From NCBI GenBank assembly GCA_964479625.1, contig CAYZMS010000008.1:85765-149764 (forward strand): a stretch of DNA of 64,000 nt, given 5' to 3'. The notes beneath the pieces are model-generated. The model saw nothing but the letters and a program-made list of their open reading frames with translations, searched no databases and was not told the origin of the DNA. How positions within the stretch are numbered: the stretch's first letter is position 1; each line of letters opens with the position of its first letter. Below are positions 16,821 to 26,900 of the stretch, one piece after another. This DNA comes from CAYZMS01 sp964479625. Lineage in GTDB: Bacteria > Bacteroidota > Bacteroidia > Chitinophagales > Saprospiraceae. The position numbers and the translations under genes are program-made.

Positions 16821-18884
16821 ATGAAAAACAATATCCCTCTATTATCTGGGCTCAGCTACCCATTGGGAGCAACGGTCTATCCAGAAGGCGTCAACTTTTC
16901 TATTTTCACCAAATATGCCGAAAAGGTCGAATTACTATTATTTGATTCGGAAGACCATAGCCGGCCTCAACATGTTCTGACCCTGGACCTGTTGAAAAAT
17001 AAAACCTTCTATTACTGGCATTGTTTCATCCCGGGATTAAAAGAAGGCCAATTATATGGTTATCGCGTACATGGCCCTTTTGAGCCGGAAAAGGGAATGC
17101 GTTTTGACGGGGATAAGGTCTTGCTCGACCCTTACGCCCGCGCCGTGGTAAGTAACACCTACGATCGGAAGGCAGCCATGGTGGCAGGAGACAACTGCGC
17201 CACTGCAATGAAAAGCGTGGTAATTGATCCCAACAACTACGACTGGGAGGGAGACAAGTGTTTAAACTATCCTCACCGTAAGTCCATCATTTACGAGATG
17301 CATGCAGCTGGTTTTACTAAAAACCCCAACTCTGGCCTGTCAAAGGAGGAACGAGGTACCTATAAAGGCCTGGTGCAAAAGATCCCGTACCTGAAGGAAC
17401 TTGGGATTACAACTGTTGAATTACTTCCCGTTCAGCAGTTTGACCCCTATGATGCTCCAGAAGGCAGGATCAATTATTGGGGCTATTCCCCTATTGGATT
17501 TTTCGCACCTCATAATGCATACAGTATCAATCCCAGTGATCCTCTAACGGTAATCAATGAGTTCCGGGACATGGTTAAAGCCTTTCACAAGGCTGGCCTG
17601 GAAGTGATCCTGGATGTTGTTTTCAACCATACTGCTGAAGGGGACCACAACGGCCCAACCCTCTGTTTCAAAGGGCTCGAAAACCTGGCCTACTATATGT
17701 TGGGGCCGGATAAAAGCACTTACCGAAATTATAGCGGCACCGGCAATACGGTCAATGCTAACCATTCCATTATTCGAAGAATGATCCGCGACTGCCTGCG
17801 CCTTTGGGTGTCCGAGTTTCATATTGATGGCTTTCGCTTTGACCTGGCCTCTGTCCTTTCCAGGTCTCTTGATGGGACCCCATTAGAAGAACCTCCCCTC
17901 CTTTGGGAAATTGAATCCGATCCCGTGCTGGCCAGTTCGAAAATCATTGCAGAGGCCTGGGATCTCGAACAGTATCAACTTGGAAATTTTGTGGGAGACC
18001 GATGGGCGGAGTGGAACGGAAAATTCCGAGACGACGTTCGCGCCTTTATTAAGGGGGATAAGAAACATGTACAACCGCTTTCCAATCGTCTGACGGGTAG
18101 CCCCGACCTATTCCACCTACCTGACCGTAACCCCAATCGGTCCATTAATTTTGTTACTGCTCATGATGGCTTTACCCTAAATGATCTGGTTTCCTATAAT
18201 AAAAAACACAACTGGGATAATGGCGAGGAAAACCGCGATGGTCATAACCACAACCTCAGTTGGAACCACGGAGTAGAGGGGCCAACGGATGACCCTGCTA
18301 TTCAGGCCCTTCGGTTGAAACAGATCAAGAACTTTTTCACCATTTTATTGATTTCACAAGGCACGCCCATGCTCAATATGGGAGATGAAGTTCGAAGGAC
18401 TCAAAACGGCAATAATAATGCTTATAATCAGGATAGCCCCATAGGGTGGTTCAACTGGGATAAGGTCGAAGAAGAAAAGGAACTTCTGCATTTTGTTCGA
18501 AACTTGATTGAGTTTAACCTGCAAACCCCCTTTTTTCAGGAAAAATCCTTTTGGGGCAGCCACCAGGAAACTGCTTCTCAACTACACTGGCACGGCGTTC
18601 ACCCGCATATGCCAGATTGGAGAAATAATTCCCATTCCCTTGCTTATAGCCTCCACAACCCGGAATTCAAGGCTGACCTGTACGTGATCATGAATGCCTA
18701 TTGGGAACAGCTCCAGTTCCAATTGCCAGGCACAGACCTTTCGCAAGGGCGGGAATGGCATTTGATTATCAATACGGCACTTTCCGGGCCCGACGATTTC
18801 ACCTCTCCGGATGCAGCTAAAAAATGGGATAGCCCCGTAATAGATCTTGAGTCGAGGTCTGTAGTTGTTTTTATTGGCCGCTAA
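16821..18884 (+). CDS. glgX: Glycogen debranching enzyme GlgX
   Basis: A 687-residue GH13 isoamylase-type enzyme that hydrolyses alpha-1,6 branches of glycogen limit dextrins. The N-terminal CBM48 domain (YPLGATVYPEGVNFSIFTKY) precedes the catalytic barrel with DVVFNHTAEGD, GFRFDLASVL (nucleophile Asp near 341), IIAEAWD (acid/base Glu near 378) and FVTAHDGFTLNDLVSYN (Asp near 449). Length and order match GlgX. Its 3' end overlaps the convergent porQ gene by 14 bases. It may act on the same polymer as the GT5-type synthase at 55903-56724, though they are far apart. Confidence 0.93.
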   Translation: MKNNIPLLSGLSYPLGATVYPEGVNFSIFTKYAEKVELLLFDSEDHSRPQHVLTLDLLKNKTFYYWHCFIPGLKEGQLYGYRVHGPFEPEKGMRFDGDKVLLDPYARAVVSNTYDRKAAMVAGDNCATAMKSVVIDPNNYDWEGDKCLNYPHRKSIIYEMHAAGFTKNPNSGLSKEERGTYKGLVQKIPYLKELGITTVELLPVQQFDPYDAPEGRINYWGYSPIGFFAPHNAYSINPSDPLTVINEFRDMVKAFHKAGLEVILDVVFNHTAEGDHNGPTLCFKGLENLAYYMLGPDKSTYRNYSGTGNTVNANHSIIRRMIRDCLRLWVSEFHIDGFRFDLASVLSRSLDGTPLEEPPLLWEIESDPVLASSKIIAEAWDLEQYQLGNFVGDRWAEWNGKFRDDVRAFIKGDKKHVQPLSNRLTGSPDLFHLPDRNPNRSINFVTAHDGFTLNDLVSYNKKHNWDNGEENRDGHNHNLSWNHGVEGPTDDPAIQALRLKQIKNFFTILLISQGTPMLNMGDEVRRTQNGNNNAYNQDSPIGWFNWDKVEEEKELLHFVRNLIEFNLQTPFFQEKSFWGSHQETASQLHWHGVHPHMPDWRNNSHSLAYSLHNPEFKADLYVIMNAYWEQLQFQLPGTDLSQGREWHLIINTALSGPDDFTSPDAAKKWDSPVIDLESRSVVVFIGR

Positions 18885-19938
18885 ACTCGGTTAGCCGGGT
18901 GGAGATACTGAGGTGATTGACCCCACCGGCTAAATGATAGGTCGATCGGCCATAGTCAATGCGGAAGTTACTGACCTTGATCCCCACCCCAAAAGAGAAC
19001 CCTGCAAGACTCCCGAAATCATTTACGGATAGCTCCTGTCTTCGTAAATGGTTATATGCAAAACGCAATCTGAAATTGTCCCGGGCCCCGATCAACAGCT
19101 CCCCGTTAAAAACAAAATGCCTGAACAGGTTGTCCACAAAAATGGAGAAATCGCTTTCCTCATTAGGTTCCTCACCCAAAAAGATGGTATCCTCACCTGC
19201 ATTTGGATCGTCATATCGCAGATCCCACCGATTCAGATACCTGTAAATAATGGAAAAGCGAAAGGGTAGATATCGCAGGCGTTTGGAAAGGCCAATTTGT
19301 AAATCAAAAGGCAGTGGCTCCTTTTCAGCTTCCTCATAGGGTTGAAACTGAAACCCGAAATTATTGGCAGTCAATGCAAAGGTAAACATACTGGCCGTAT
19401 CTTTATAGAGTGCTCCAAGGTCGAAACCCAAGCCGGAGGAGGAATAAGGGCCGAATTGCGAACTGACATACTTAAGATTGGCCCCCAGGTGTAAACGTTC
19501 ATCCACTTGCCGACCAGCTCCAAGATTAACGGCATATTCTCCTGCCCGAAAGGTTCCCTCCTGTTGAAAAAACACATTGGTCTGGGGCATTTCCCCATAA
19601 CTGATGTATTGCACTCCCCCATGAACCGTAGTTTCCCATTTATCGATATGGTGCACGTAGGAAGCATAGCCGTGATCGATCCCGTCAATATAAAAACTGT
19701 GGTTAATTGAAACGAACTGATGTTGTTCTGGATTTAACAGAGCTGGGTTCTGATAGGCAAGGGCTCCGTCATCATCCATTACCGTGGTCAGACTTCCTCC
19801 TAAAGCAGTAACCCGGGCACTCGGAGGCAGCTGCAGAAAAGAAAAGATGGATTGGCCTCCCAGCAATTGGGCCTGAACGGTCTGAACCGTCAATAATAAA
19901 ATAAACACCAACTGGGCCTGCGGGTAATTTTTCGTCAT
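18871..19938 (-). CDS. porQ: Type IX secretion system protein PorQ
   Basis: A 355-residue outer-membrane beta-barrel protein with signal peptide (FILLLTVQTVQAQ) and the characteristic start of PorQ, FSFLQLPPSARVTALGGS followed by LAYQNPALLNPEQH. The remainder shows alternating strands ending in LSISTRLTEF. In Bacteroidota PorQ works with PorU, PorV and PorZ in the attachment complex that processes T9SS cargo, so it fits with the T9SS-sorted protein at 3219-4832. It lies 49 bases downstream of a MORN-like lipoprotein gene, likely in the same transcript. Confidence 0.85.
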   Translation of the reverse strand: MTKNYPQAQLVFILLLTVQTVQAQLLGGQSIFSFLQLPPSARVTALGGSLTTVMDDDGALAYQNPALLNPEQHQFVSINHSFYIDGIDHGYASYVHHIDKWETTVHGGVQYISYGEMPQTNVFFQQEGTFRAGEYAVNLGAGRQVDERLHLGANLKYVSSQFGPYSSSGLGFDLGALYKDTASMFTFALTANNFGFQFQPYEEAEKEPLPFDLQIGLSKRLRYLPFRFSIIYRYLNRWDLRYDDPNAGEDTIFLGEEPNEESDFSIFVDNLFRHFVFNGELLIGARDNFRLRFAYNHLRRQELSVNDFGSLAGFSFGVGIKVSNFRIDYGRSTYHLAGGVNHLSISTRLTEFSGQ

Positions 19939-19987
19939 AAAACCTCAAGGTTTTAAAGCATTCAATTCGATCATCAAAGCAACAGGA

Positions 19988-20695
19988 TCACCCCTCTTCC
20001 AATTCCCAGGTGGTGCGGCATAAACCCCGGTCACAGGTCATGGTCTTAACGTGCACCCCCTCCTCATTATAGAATTTTAAAGGACCATGCTCCTGATCGC
20101 CTTCCAGGTATTCGCCTTCCACCGAAACCTGACCCGTTTTATAATACTCTATAAAGGGACCATTCTCCAGGTTGTTTTCGAAGGTTACTTCCTCTTTTAG
20201 TTCTCCGCTTTCATAATAGGTCTTCCAAATACCGGTCATCACATTCTCAATGAATTGCCCCTCCTGATGCAGGTTTTCGTTCGGATAATACAAGCGGTAG
20301 GGTCCGTGAAAAAGACCATTTCGATAGGTTTCTACAATCTGGGTGTCTCCGTTTGCATAATACAAAATCCGCTTTCCGTCTAGTTTTCCATTTTGGTAAA
20401 ATGCTTCTTCTTCCGGTGTTCCCTCCGGTCGAAAGCGGCGATACCAACCCTGGCGTATTTCCCCCGGCAAGCCATAACTGAACACTTCCCGCTTACCATT
20501 GGAAAGTTCCACCTCCACCGTATCCAGGCTGGCAAAACGATCCATTATAGGTGGAAGAGGAGCAGGGGTTGCCGGTTCCTCTATTTCGACCATAACCGGT
20601 GGAGCTTCCTCCGATTCTTCAACTGTAGTCGATTTACCTTCACAGGAAATCAGCAAAAGGCTTGCACAAAACCAAAAAAGAAGTAAACGCTTCAT
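19988..20695 (-). CDS. Lipoprotein with MORN/YwqK-like repeats
   Basis: A 235-residue protein with a good lipobox (LLLISC, Cys18), a proline- and glutamate-rich linker (about 20-50) and then tandem units of about 23 residues such as GKRILYYANGDTQIVETYRN, GPYRLYYPNENLHQEGQF and GPFIEYYKTGQVSVEGEY. These are MORN-type beta hairpins as in YwqK-family proteins. The function is unknown; a structural or binding role in the envelope is likely. It precedes porQ in the same direction. Confidence 0.8.
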   Translation of the reverse strand: MKRLLLFWFCASLLLISCEGKSTTVEESEEAPPVMVEIEEPATPAPLPPIMDRFASLDTVEVELSNGKREVFSYGLPGEIRQGWYRRFRPEGTPEEEAFYQNGKLDGKRILYYANGDTQIVETYRNGLFHGPYRLYYPNENLHQEGQFIENVMTGIWKTYYESGELKEEVTFENNLENGPFIEYYKTGQVSVEGEYLEGDQEHGPLKFYNEEGVHVKTMTCDRGLCRTTWELEEG

Positions 20696-20722
20696 CTCAT
20701 AATGGGTTTCTGATTATACAGG

Positions 20723-20756
20723 CAAAAATATAAAGTAAATCCTAAGCGGGAACAAA
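20723..20756 (-). promoter_or_regulatory. Bacteroidota-type promoter for the MORN lipoprotein/porQ unit
   Basis: On the minus strand TTTG (20756-20753) is followed after 22 bases by TATTTTTG (20730-20723), an exact TAnnTTTG match. Transcription would start near 20716, about 20 bases before the ATG at 20695. Spacing is at the long end of the accepted range. Confidence 0.5.
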
Positions 20757-20820
20757 CGCTTTTTCGTCGAAAATACCAATGCCCATAGCACTAAGTTAAC
20801 GCCTTAAGTGTTACATAAGT

Positions 20821-23106
20821 ATGTTCAAAAAATGGGTCCGTGCACTTTATTATTCTTTTCCAATCCAATTGGTGATCATTCACCTGCGATCAAACCTCCT
20901 GTTATTGTTGTTGTGGATGGGCTTGGGGGCTTTGCTTAGTGGCTACGTAGGAGGCAAATTCGGGGCTCAGTATATTTTTCTCGACCCGGAGTACCTTGGC
21001 CGGATCGATTTTTGGAGTTTTTTTTATGTAGGGATGGCGCTTGGCTGTTTTTTTCTAACCTGGAACCTGACTACCTATTTGCTCAATGCTCACTACTTTC
21101 CTTTCCTGGCGACTCTTACCCACCCTTTCACCAAATTTTGCGTCAATAATTTCCTTTTGCCCGTCCTTTTTCTGGCTTTCTACCTGTGGCACTTGATCCG
21201 TTTTCAAAATATTCACTCCTCTTTTTCCACGCTGGATATAGCTGGTCTTTGTGCCGGCCTGTTTAGCGGTTTTTTGGCATTATCCATTCTATACCTTGGT
21301 TATTTTCGACATACCAACCGGAGTGTAGAGCACTATTTAAGTGAAGCAGATCCAAACTTGGAACCGGGTCTGAATCTGAGTCCAGGCCGCCGGGGGATCG
21401 ACCTGGATTACATCAAACTGGATGCCAACCGGAAGCGGGTCGACACCTACCTTACCGAGCAGTTGCGCCCCAGGTTGGTCCGGTCGGTCGCTCACTATGC
21501 GGACCCCTTGCTTCGTCGCATTTTCCGCCACAACCACCTGAATGCACTGATCATTCAATTGTTTACCATCGTCGTACTGATGCTGGCAGGCTGGTTAACG
21601 GATCACCCCCTTTTCCGGTTCCCGGCGGCTGCTTCCCTCTTTCTGCTTGGAAGTGTATTCACCGCCTTTTTGGGAGCAGTCACCTACTGGTTTCACGAAT
21701 GGCGATTAACCATCATCCTACTTCTCGCCATTCTGTTGAATATTGTCACCAGCTTTGATATTGCCAACTACCGCAATCGGGCCTACGGGCTGAATTATGA
21801 ACGGAATGGTGCTCCTTACAACTATAAACGACTTTTAAATCAATGCAGCCCGGAGCAGGTAGCTGCGGATAAGGCCCATACCATAAAGATCTTGGAAAAA
21901 TGGAAACAGAAAGCCCAATTGCCTGACCAACCCAAACCCAAAATGGTTATTCTCTCGGTGAGCGGAGGGGGGTTACGCTCAGCAGCCTGGGCCACTAAGG
22001 TAGTCCAAACTACCGATAGCCTACTCGATGGACGCCTGTTGGATCATACGGTACTCATTACCGGGGCTTCCGGAGGAATGTTTGGAATGGCTTATCTGCG
22101 GGAACTTCAGCTTCGTAAGCTCAGAGGGGAACCTATTGACCTTTACGATCATCAGCATTTAGACGATATCTCCAGAGACCTGTTGAACCCCGTTGCTTTT
22201 ACCCTGGTATCCAGTGACCTCTTTCTACCCTGGGGGCGCCTCCAATACGGTGAACACACCTACAGAAAGGATCGAGCCTATGCCTTCGAGGAACAATTGA
22301 ATGAAAATACCAGGTTTCGAATGGATAAACCCATACAGGCTTATGCAAGGCCTGAAGCTGAAGCCCAGATACCCCTTCTTTTCCTGACCCCTTCTATTGT
22401 AAATGACGGTCGTCGGTTGATCATTTCGCCCCAGCCTGTTTCCTACATGACGGTGGCTCCCATTGGGGTAACACACCGAAACACCGTGGAGGTGGATGCT
22501 GTAGATTTTCATTCGGTTTTTAGAGAGCAGGAAGCTGATAGTCTGCGCTTTTTAACCGCCTTGAGGATGAACGCCACCTATCCATACATCCTGCCAAATG
22601 TTCACTTGCCCAGTGACCCGGAAATTGAGGTTATGGATGCTGGTTTCCGGGACAACTATGGGTTGAACTCCGCCACCCGGTTTATCCAGGTTTTTCGAAC
22701 CTGGATACAAGAAAACACCAGTGGGGTAGTGCTTATTCAGATCAGTAGTTCAAAAAAAAATACCGAGATCAAAGCCGGTAGCCATAAGGGGGTCATCTCT
22801 TCCTTACTAGACCCTCTAGGCATTCCCGGGCAATTGCTCAGTTTACAGGAGTTCGAACAAGACAACAACCTGGGGTTTGTCTATGACCTCCTGGGGCCAG
22901 ACCAATTTGAATTGATCCGGTTTATGTATCGCCCTGGTAGGAATGAACAAATTCAGGCTTCAATCTCTTTTCATTTAACCGAACGGGAAAAGAAAGTAAT
23001 CATTAACGATTTCCTGGAAGCAGACAACCAGGCAAGCCTGAGACGTGTCATTTCTTTACTGGCAGCTCCGGAAGAAAGGGATGGCCTGCTGAGTCAGCAG
23101 CGTTAA
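20821..23106 (+). CDS. Multi-pass membrane protein with patatin-like phospholipase domain
   Basis: A 761-residue protein. The N-terminal half has about seven hydrophobic segments (for example LLLLLLWMGLGALLSGYVGG, LCAGLFSGFLALSILYLGYF, LTIILLLAILLNIV) up to residue about 315. From about 372 it is patatin-like: the glycine-rich oxyanion loop VSGGGLRSA near 380, the GASGG nucleophile elbow with Ser near 417, and the catalytic Asp in MDAGFRDNYG near 606. It should be a lipid acyl hydrolase held at the inner membrane with a cytoplasmic catalytic part. The substrate is unknown. It stands alone. Confidence 0.8.
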   Translation: MFKKWVRALYYSFPIQLVIIHLRSNLLLLLLWMGLGALLSGYVGGKFGAQYIFLDPEYLGRIDFWSFFYVGMALGCFFLTWNLTTYLLNAHYFPFLATLTHPFTKFCVNNFLLPVLFLAFYLWHLIRFQNIHSSFSTLDIAGLCAGLFSGFLALSILYLGYFRHTNRSVEHYLSEADPNLEPGLNLSPGRRGIDLDYIKLDANRKRVDTYLTEQLRPRLVRSVAHYADPLLRRIFRHNHLNALIIQLFTIVVLMLAGWLTDHPLFRFPAAASLFLLGSVFTAFLGAVTYWFHEWRLTIILLLAILLNIVTSFDIANYRNRAYGLNYERNGAPYNYKRLLNQCSPEQVAADKAHTIKILEKWKQKAQLPDQPKPKMVILSVSGGGLRSAAWATKVVQTTDSLLDGRLLDHTVLITGASGGMFGMAYLRELQLRKLRGEPIDLYDHQHLDDISRDLLNPVAFTLVSSDLFLPWGRLQYGEHTYRKDRAYAFEEQLNENTRFRMDKPIQAYARPEAEAQIPLLFLTPSIVNDGRRLIISPQPVSYMTVAPIGVTHRNTVEVDAVDFHSVFREQEADSLRFLTALRMNATYPYILPNVHLPSDPEIEVMDAGFRDNYGLNSATRFIQVFRTWIQENTSGVVLIQISSSKKNTEIKAGSHKGVISSLLDPLGIPGQLLSLQEFEQDNNLGFVYDLLGPDQFELIRFMYRPGRNEQIQASISFHLTEREKKVIINDFLEADNQASLRRVISLLAAPEERDGLLSQQR

Positions 23107-23280
23107 TCGTCACAGAGGAGCTTGAAATAAAAAATCAGTTCTGCCGTATTACCTTTGCAGGTAAAGGAATCTGCCAACCCAACTTGTGATTAGCTTTTGA
23201 CATACTATTTTTTGGTACCCATTGACTTTAAGGGGGGGTTAGTGTATCTTCACCAATACCCAAAAACTGATAAATTGAAC

Positions 23281-23922
23281 ATGAAGAAAATAGACGCAGC
23301 TGTTTTGGAGAAGGCTATGACCTACTCCGATTATCAGAATTTATTCGATGAGCTCGTCACTACACATAAAACTACAGGTCCTGACCAAAGCGAAGACCTG
23401 ATTGGCTATACGCGGATGAACTATATCCGCATGGCCCGTTTAGAAAAAACCGCCCGCCTTGACATGTTCGTGGAAGAACGTCTGGAAAAGGTTCAACAGC
23501 CCCTGATCTGGCTCGTTCTGGTAGAAGCCTGGTGCGGAGACGTCGCTCAGGCTATTCCTGTCATGCAGCACATGGCAGAAATGAATGATCACATTGAGTT
23601 GAGGCTTATCCTCCGGGATGAGCATCCGGAAATAATGGATGCCTTCTTGACCTACGGTACCAGGTCCATCCCTAAATTGCTGATTCTGGACCGGGAGACC
23701 CGGACGGTACTAGATACCTGGGGCCCACGACCCGAGGACCTACAACAACTGGTCATTAGTGAACTAAAAAACATCAGGGCTTTAAAAGACGAAGATCAAC
23801 GAGAAGTTGAATACAATAAATTGTTAACAAGGGTGCAGAAATGGTACGCCCATGATCGCACCCACAGCATTCAACGGGAGATCAGCTTTGTGCTGATGTC
23901 TGCATTGAAATTACCCGCTTAG
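23281..23922 (+). CDS. Thioredoxin-fold family protein with a single active-site Cys
   Basis: The ATG at 23281 (MKKIDAAVLEKAMTYSDYQN) gives 213 residues; the frame open from 23197 adds 28 residues unlike the family. Core motifs are LVEAWCGDVAQAIPVM at about 81-96 and the cis-proline segment YGTRSIPKLLILD. The usual CxxC is reduced to WCGDVAQ, so only Cys85 remains, which argues against ordinary dithiol exchange. Cytoplasmic proteins of this kind are common in Bacteroidota and have no firm function. It ends 10 bases before the DUF4175 gene, so the two are likely cotranscribed. Confidence 0.8.
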   Translation: MKKIDAAVLEKAMTYSDYQNLFDELVTTHKTTGPDQSEDLIGYTRMNYIRMARLEKTARLDMFVEERLEKVQQPLIWLVLVEAWCGDVAQAIPVMQHMAEMNDHIELRLILRDEHPEIMDAFLTYGTRSIPKLLILDRETRTVLDTWGPRPEDLQQLVISELKNIRALKDEDQREVEYNKLLTRVQKWYAHDRTHSIQREISFVLMSALKLPA

Positions 23923-23932
23923 CAAGGAACCT

Positions 23933-26900
23933 ATGGCCACGCTCGACAACTACCAATTGTTGATCCAGAAACTGGATCAGTTCATTCGTAAGTTTTATAT
24001 CAATAAGCTCATCAAAGGAGCTCTTTACAGCCTTGGGCTTGTATTGGGGTTATTCCTATTGATAGCTGTATTAGAATACTATTTCTATTTCAGCCCGTCA
24101 GGTCGAAAAGGCCTGCTGTTCTCCTTTACAGGAATCAGCCTGCTGGCGCTTGGCTATTGGGTCCTTTGGCCTTTATTACAATACTTTCGATTGGGTTCGG
24201 TGATCAGCCACGAGCAGGCTGCCACCATCATCGGAGACCATTTCAGCAATGTTGAGGATAAGCTGCTGAATATTCTTCAATTGAAAAAACAGGCAGAAGG
24301 TCAGCAGGATAATGGCCTTATCCTGGCAGGTATCGATCAAAAATCTGAAGAGATCAAACCCGTGCCCTTTCGGTCTGCCATCAACCTGAGCCAGAATCGA
24401 AAATACCTGCCTTATGCCCTTCCCCCACTCCTCCTTTTGCTGGTATTATTATTGGCTGCGCCGACCATTATTACGGACAGTACCAATCGTTTGATCAGAA
24501 ATAACGAGGTCTTCGAGCGTCCGGCCCCTTTTGCTTTCGAGTTGCAGCAAAACGACCTGTCGGTTATCCAATATGAAGATTTTCCCATCACGGTAAAGGT
24601 TAGTGGCAATCAATTGCCCAGCGAGGTGTTTATTGAAGTAGATGATTATCAGTACCGGATGAAACAGGAGGCGCCTGATGCCTTTTCCTATCGCTTTAAG
24701 AAAGTGCAAAAGGACCTGAACTTTCGAATGTTCTCCAGTGGGGTCAACTCCCAGAAATACGAGTTAAAGGTACTCGCCAAACCCAGCATAACAGGCTTTG
24801 AAGTAGAACTTGATTACCCTTCCTATACGGGCCTGAAGGATGAAAAACTTAACAATACCGGTGACCTGGTCGTTCCTGCCGGATCCAATATAAAATGGGT
24901 CTTCAACTCCGCTTTTACAGACACCATTGCTCTTATTTTTTCAGGGGAAGACCGGATTGCAGCGGCCGAACGTTTTGGAGACGATCTTTTCTCTTTCAAG
25001 AAGCGGGTTCTCCAGGGTCAAATGTATACCCTGTTTGTTTCGAATCGGGTCATGCCAAAAGCCGACTCCATTTCTTATTCCCTTTCGGTAATACCTGATC
25101 AATATCCGCAAATCGAAGTGGAGACCTTTGAAGACATTACGGATAACAAACTGTTGTTCTTTATCGGGGAAGCTTCTGATGACTACGGCATTCGGAACCT
25201 TAATTTTAATTATCGGATCAATAAGAATGGCGCAGAGCCTGGCCCCCTGCAGGAAACCCTCCTTCAGCGTCCGGAAGGGAAGCAAACCGAATACGACTAC
25301 ACTTTCGATCTGGCCGAGCTTGTTCTGGAACCCGGAGATGAAGTTATTTATTATTTCGAAGTATTCGATAATGATGCCGTCAATGGCAGTAAGTCTTCCA
25401 GGACCAACTTTATGGTTTTCAACATGCCGACCATGGAAGAGTACGAAGCCATGGCCGAAGCCAATGATGAAGCTATTAAGGATAAACTGGAAGAGGCCCT
25501 GGAAGAATCCCAGAAAATCCAGGAGGATATGAAGCGGATGCGGGAAAAATTGCTGCAGGAAAAAGAACTCGATTGGCAAAATCGGGAAGAACTGGAAAAA
25601 TTATTGCAACGCCAGGAAGAGTTGCAAAAGCAGGTAGAAGAGGCCAAAGAAAAGTTCGATGAAAACCGCAGTAACCAGGAGGAGTTCGAGCAGATTAGTC
25701 CTGAAGAACAGGAAAAACAGGAGAAACTGGAGGAGCTATTCGAAAAACTGCAGGATGAGGAGATGCAGGAGTTGATGGAAAAGATCCAGGAGCTCATGCA
25801 ACAACTCGATAAGGAACAGGCCCTTGAAATGATGGAGCAAATGGAGCAGAATAACGAAACCATGGAAATGGATATGGAGCGGCTCCAGGAACTCTTCAAA
25901 CAGCTGGAGCTTCAACAGGAAATGGAGCAAACCATCGATAAGCTGGAGGAACTGGCCGAAGAACAGGAGGCGCTTAGTGAAGAGACCGAACAGGTACAAC
26001 AGGAGCAGGAAAAACATAAGGAGAACGATCAACAACCCAACCAACAGGCTCAACAGGAACTGCAGCAGAAACAGGAAGAACTGCAGCAAAAACAGGAACA
26101 GATCGATCAGGAATTCCAGGAGGTCAAAGAAAAAATGGAGCAGATCGAACAGAAAAACCAGGAAATGGAAACGCCTCAAGACCTGGACAGTGAAACGCGT
26201 GAGCAGGAAATGGAGGACATCCAAAGGGATATCGACGATAGTGAAATGCAACTCCAGCAACAGCAAAACAACAAAGCTCAACAGTCTCAGAAAAATGCAG
26301 CTCAAAAAATGCAGCAAATGGCCCAGAATATGCAGCAGCAGATGGAAGGCCAACAGATGGAACAAATGATGGAGGACATGGCTGCTCTGCGCCAATTGCT
26401 GGAAAACATCGTGGGCCTGTCATTCAACCAGGAAGACCTGATCGATGAGTTTGAACTTACAGAGATCAATACACCTCGTTACGTAGAATTAGTTCAGGAT
26501 CAATTCAAGTTGCAGGAGGATTTTCAAATCGTGGAAGACAGCCTGCAGGCTCTTGCAAAACGAGTATTCCAAATAGAATCCTTCATTACTGAAAAAGTGG
26601 GTTCGATCAAAGACAATTTGTCGGAAAGCCTGGAAGAGTTAGAAGAACGGCGTAAGGTACAGGCTGCCGACCACCAGCAAAGAAGCATGAAGAACCTCAA
26701 CGACCTGGCCCTCATGCTAAGTGAGGTGATGAATAATATGCAACAGCAAATGTCTTCCATGATGTCAGGTCAGCAAATGTGTAGTCAGCCTCAACAAGGC
26801 CAGGGGCAACAACCGCAGGATAAAATTTCCCAAGGGCAACAGCAACTGAACCAGGAAATGCGTGAACGCGCCCAGGAAATGAAAAGGCAAGGTGCCGAGG

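Noticed and set aside
24941..26423. Several long minus-strand open frames antisense to the DUF4175 coding region, up to 219 codons
   Set aside because: They are mirror images of the low-complexity Gln/Glu coiled coil, giving runs of Leu, Phe and Ser with no domain and with no independent start context.
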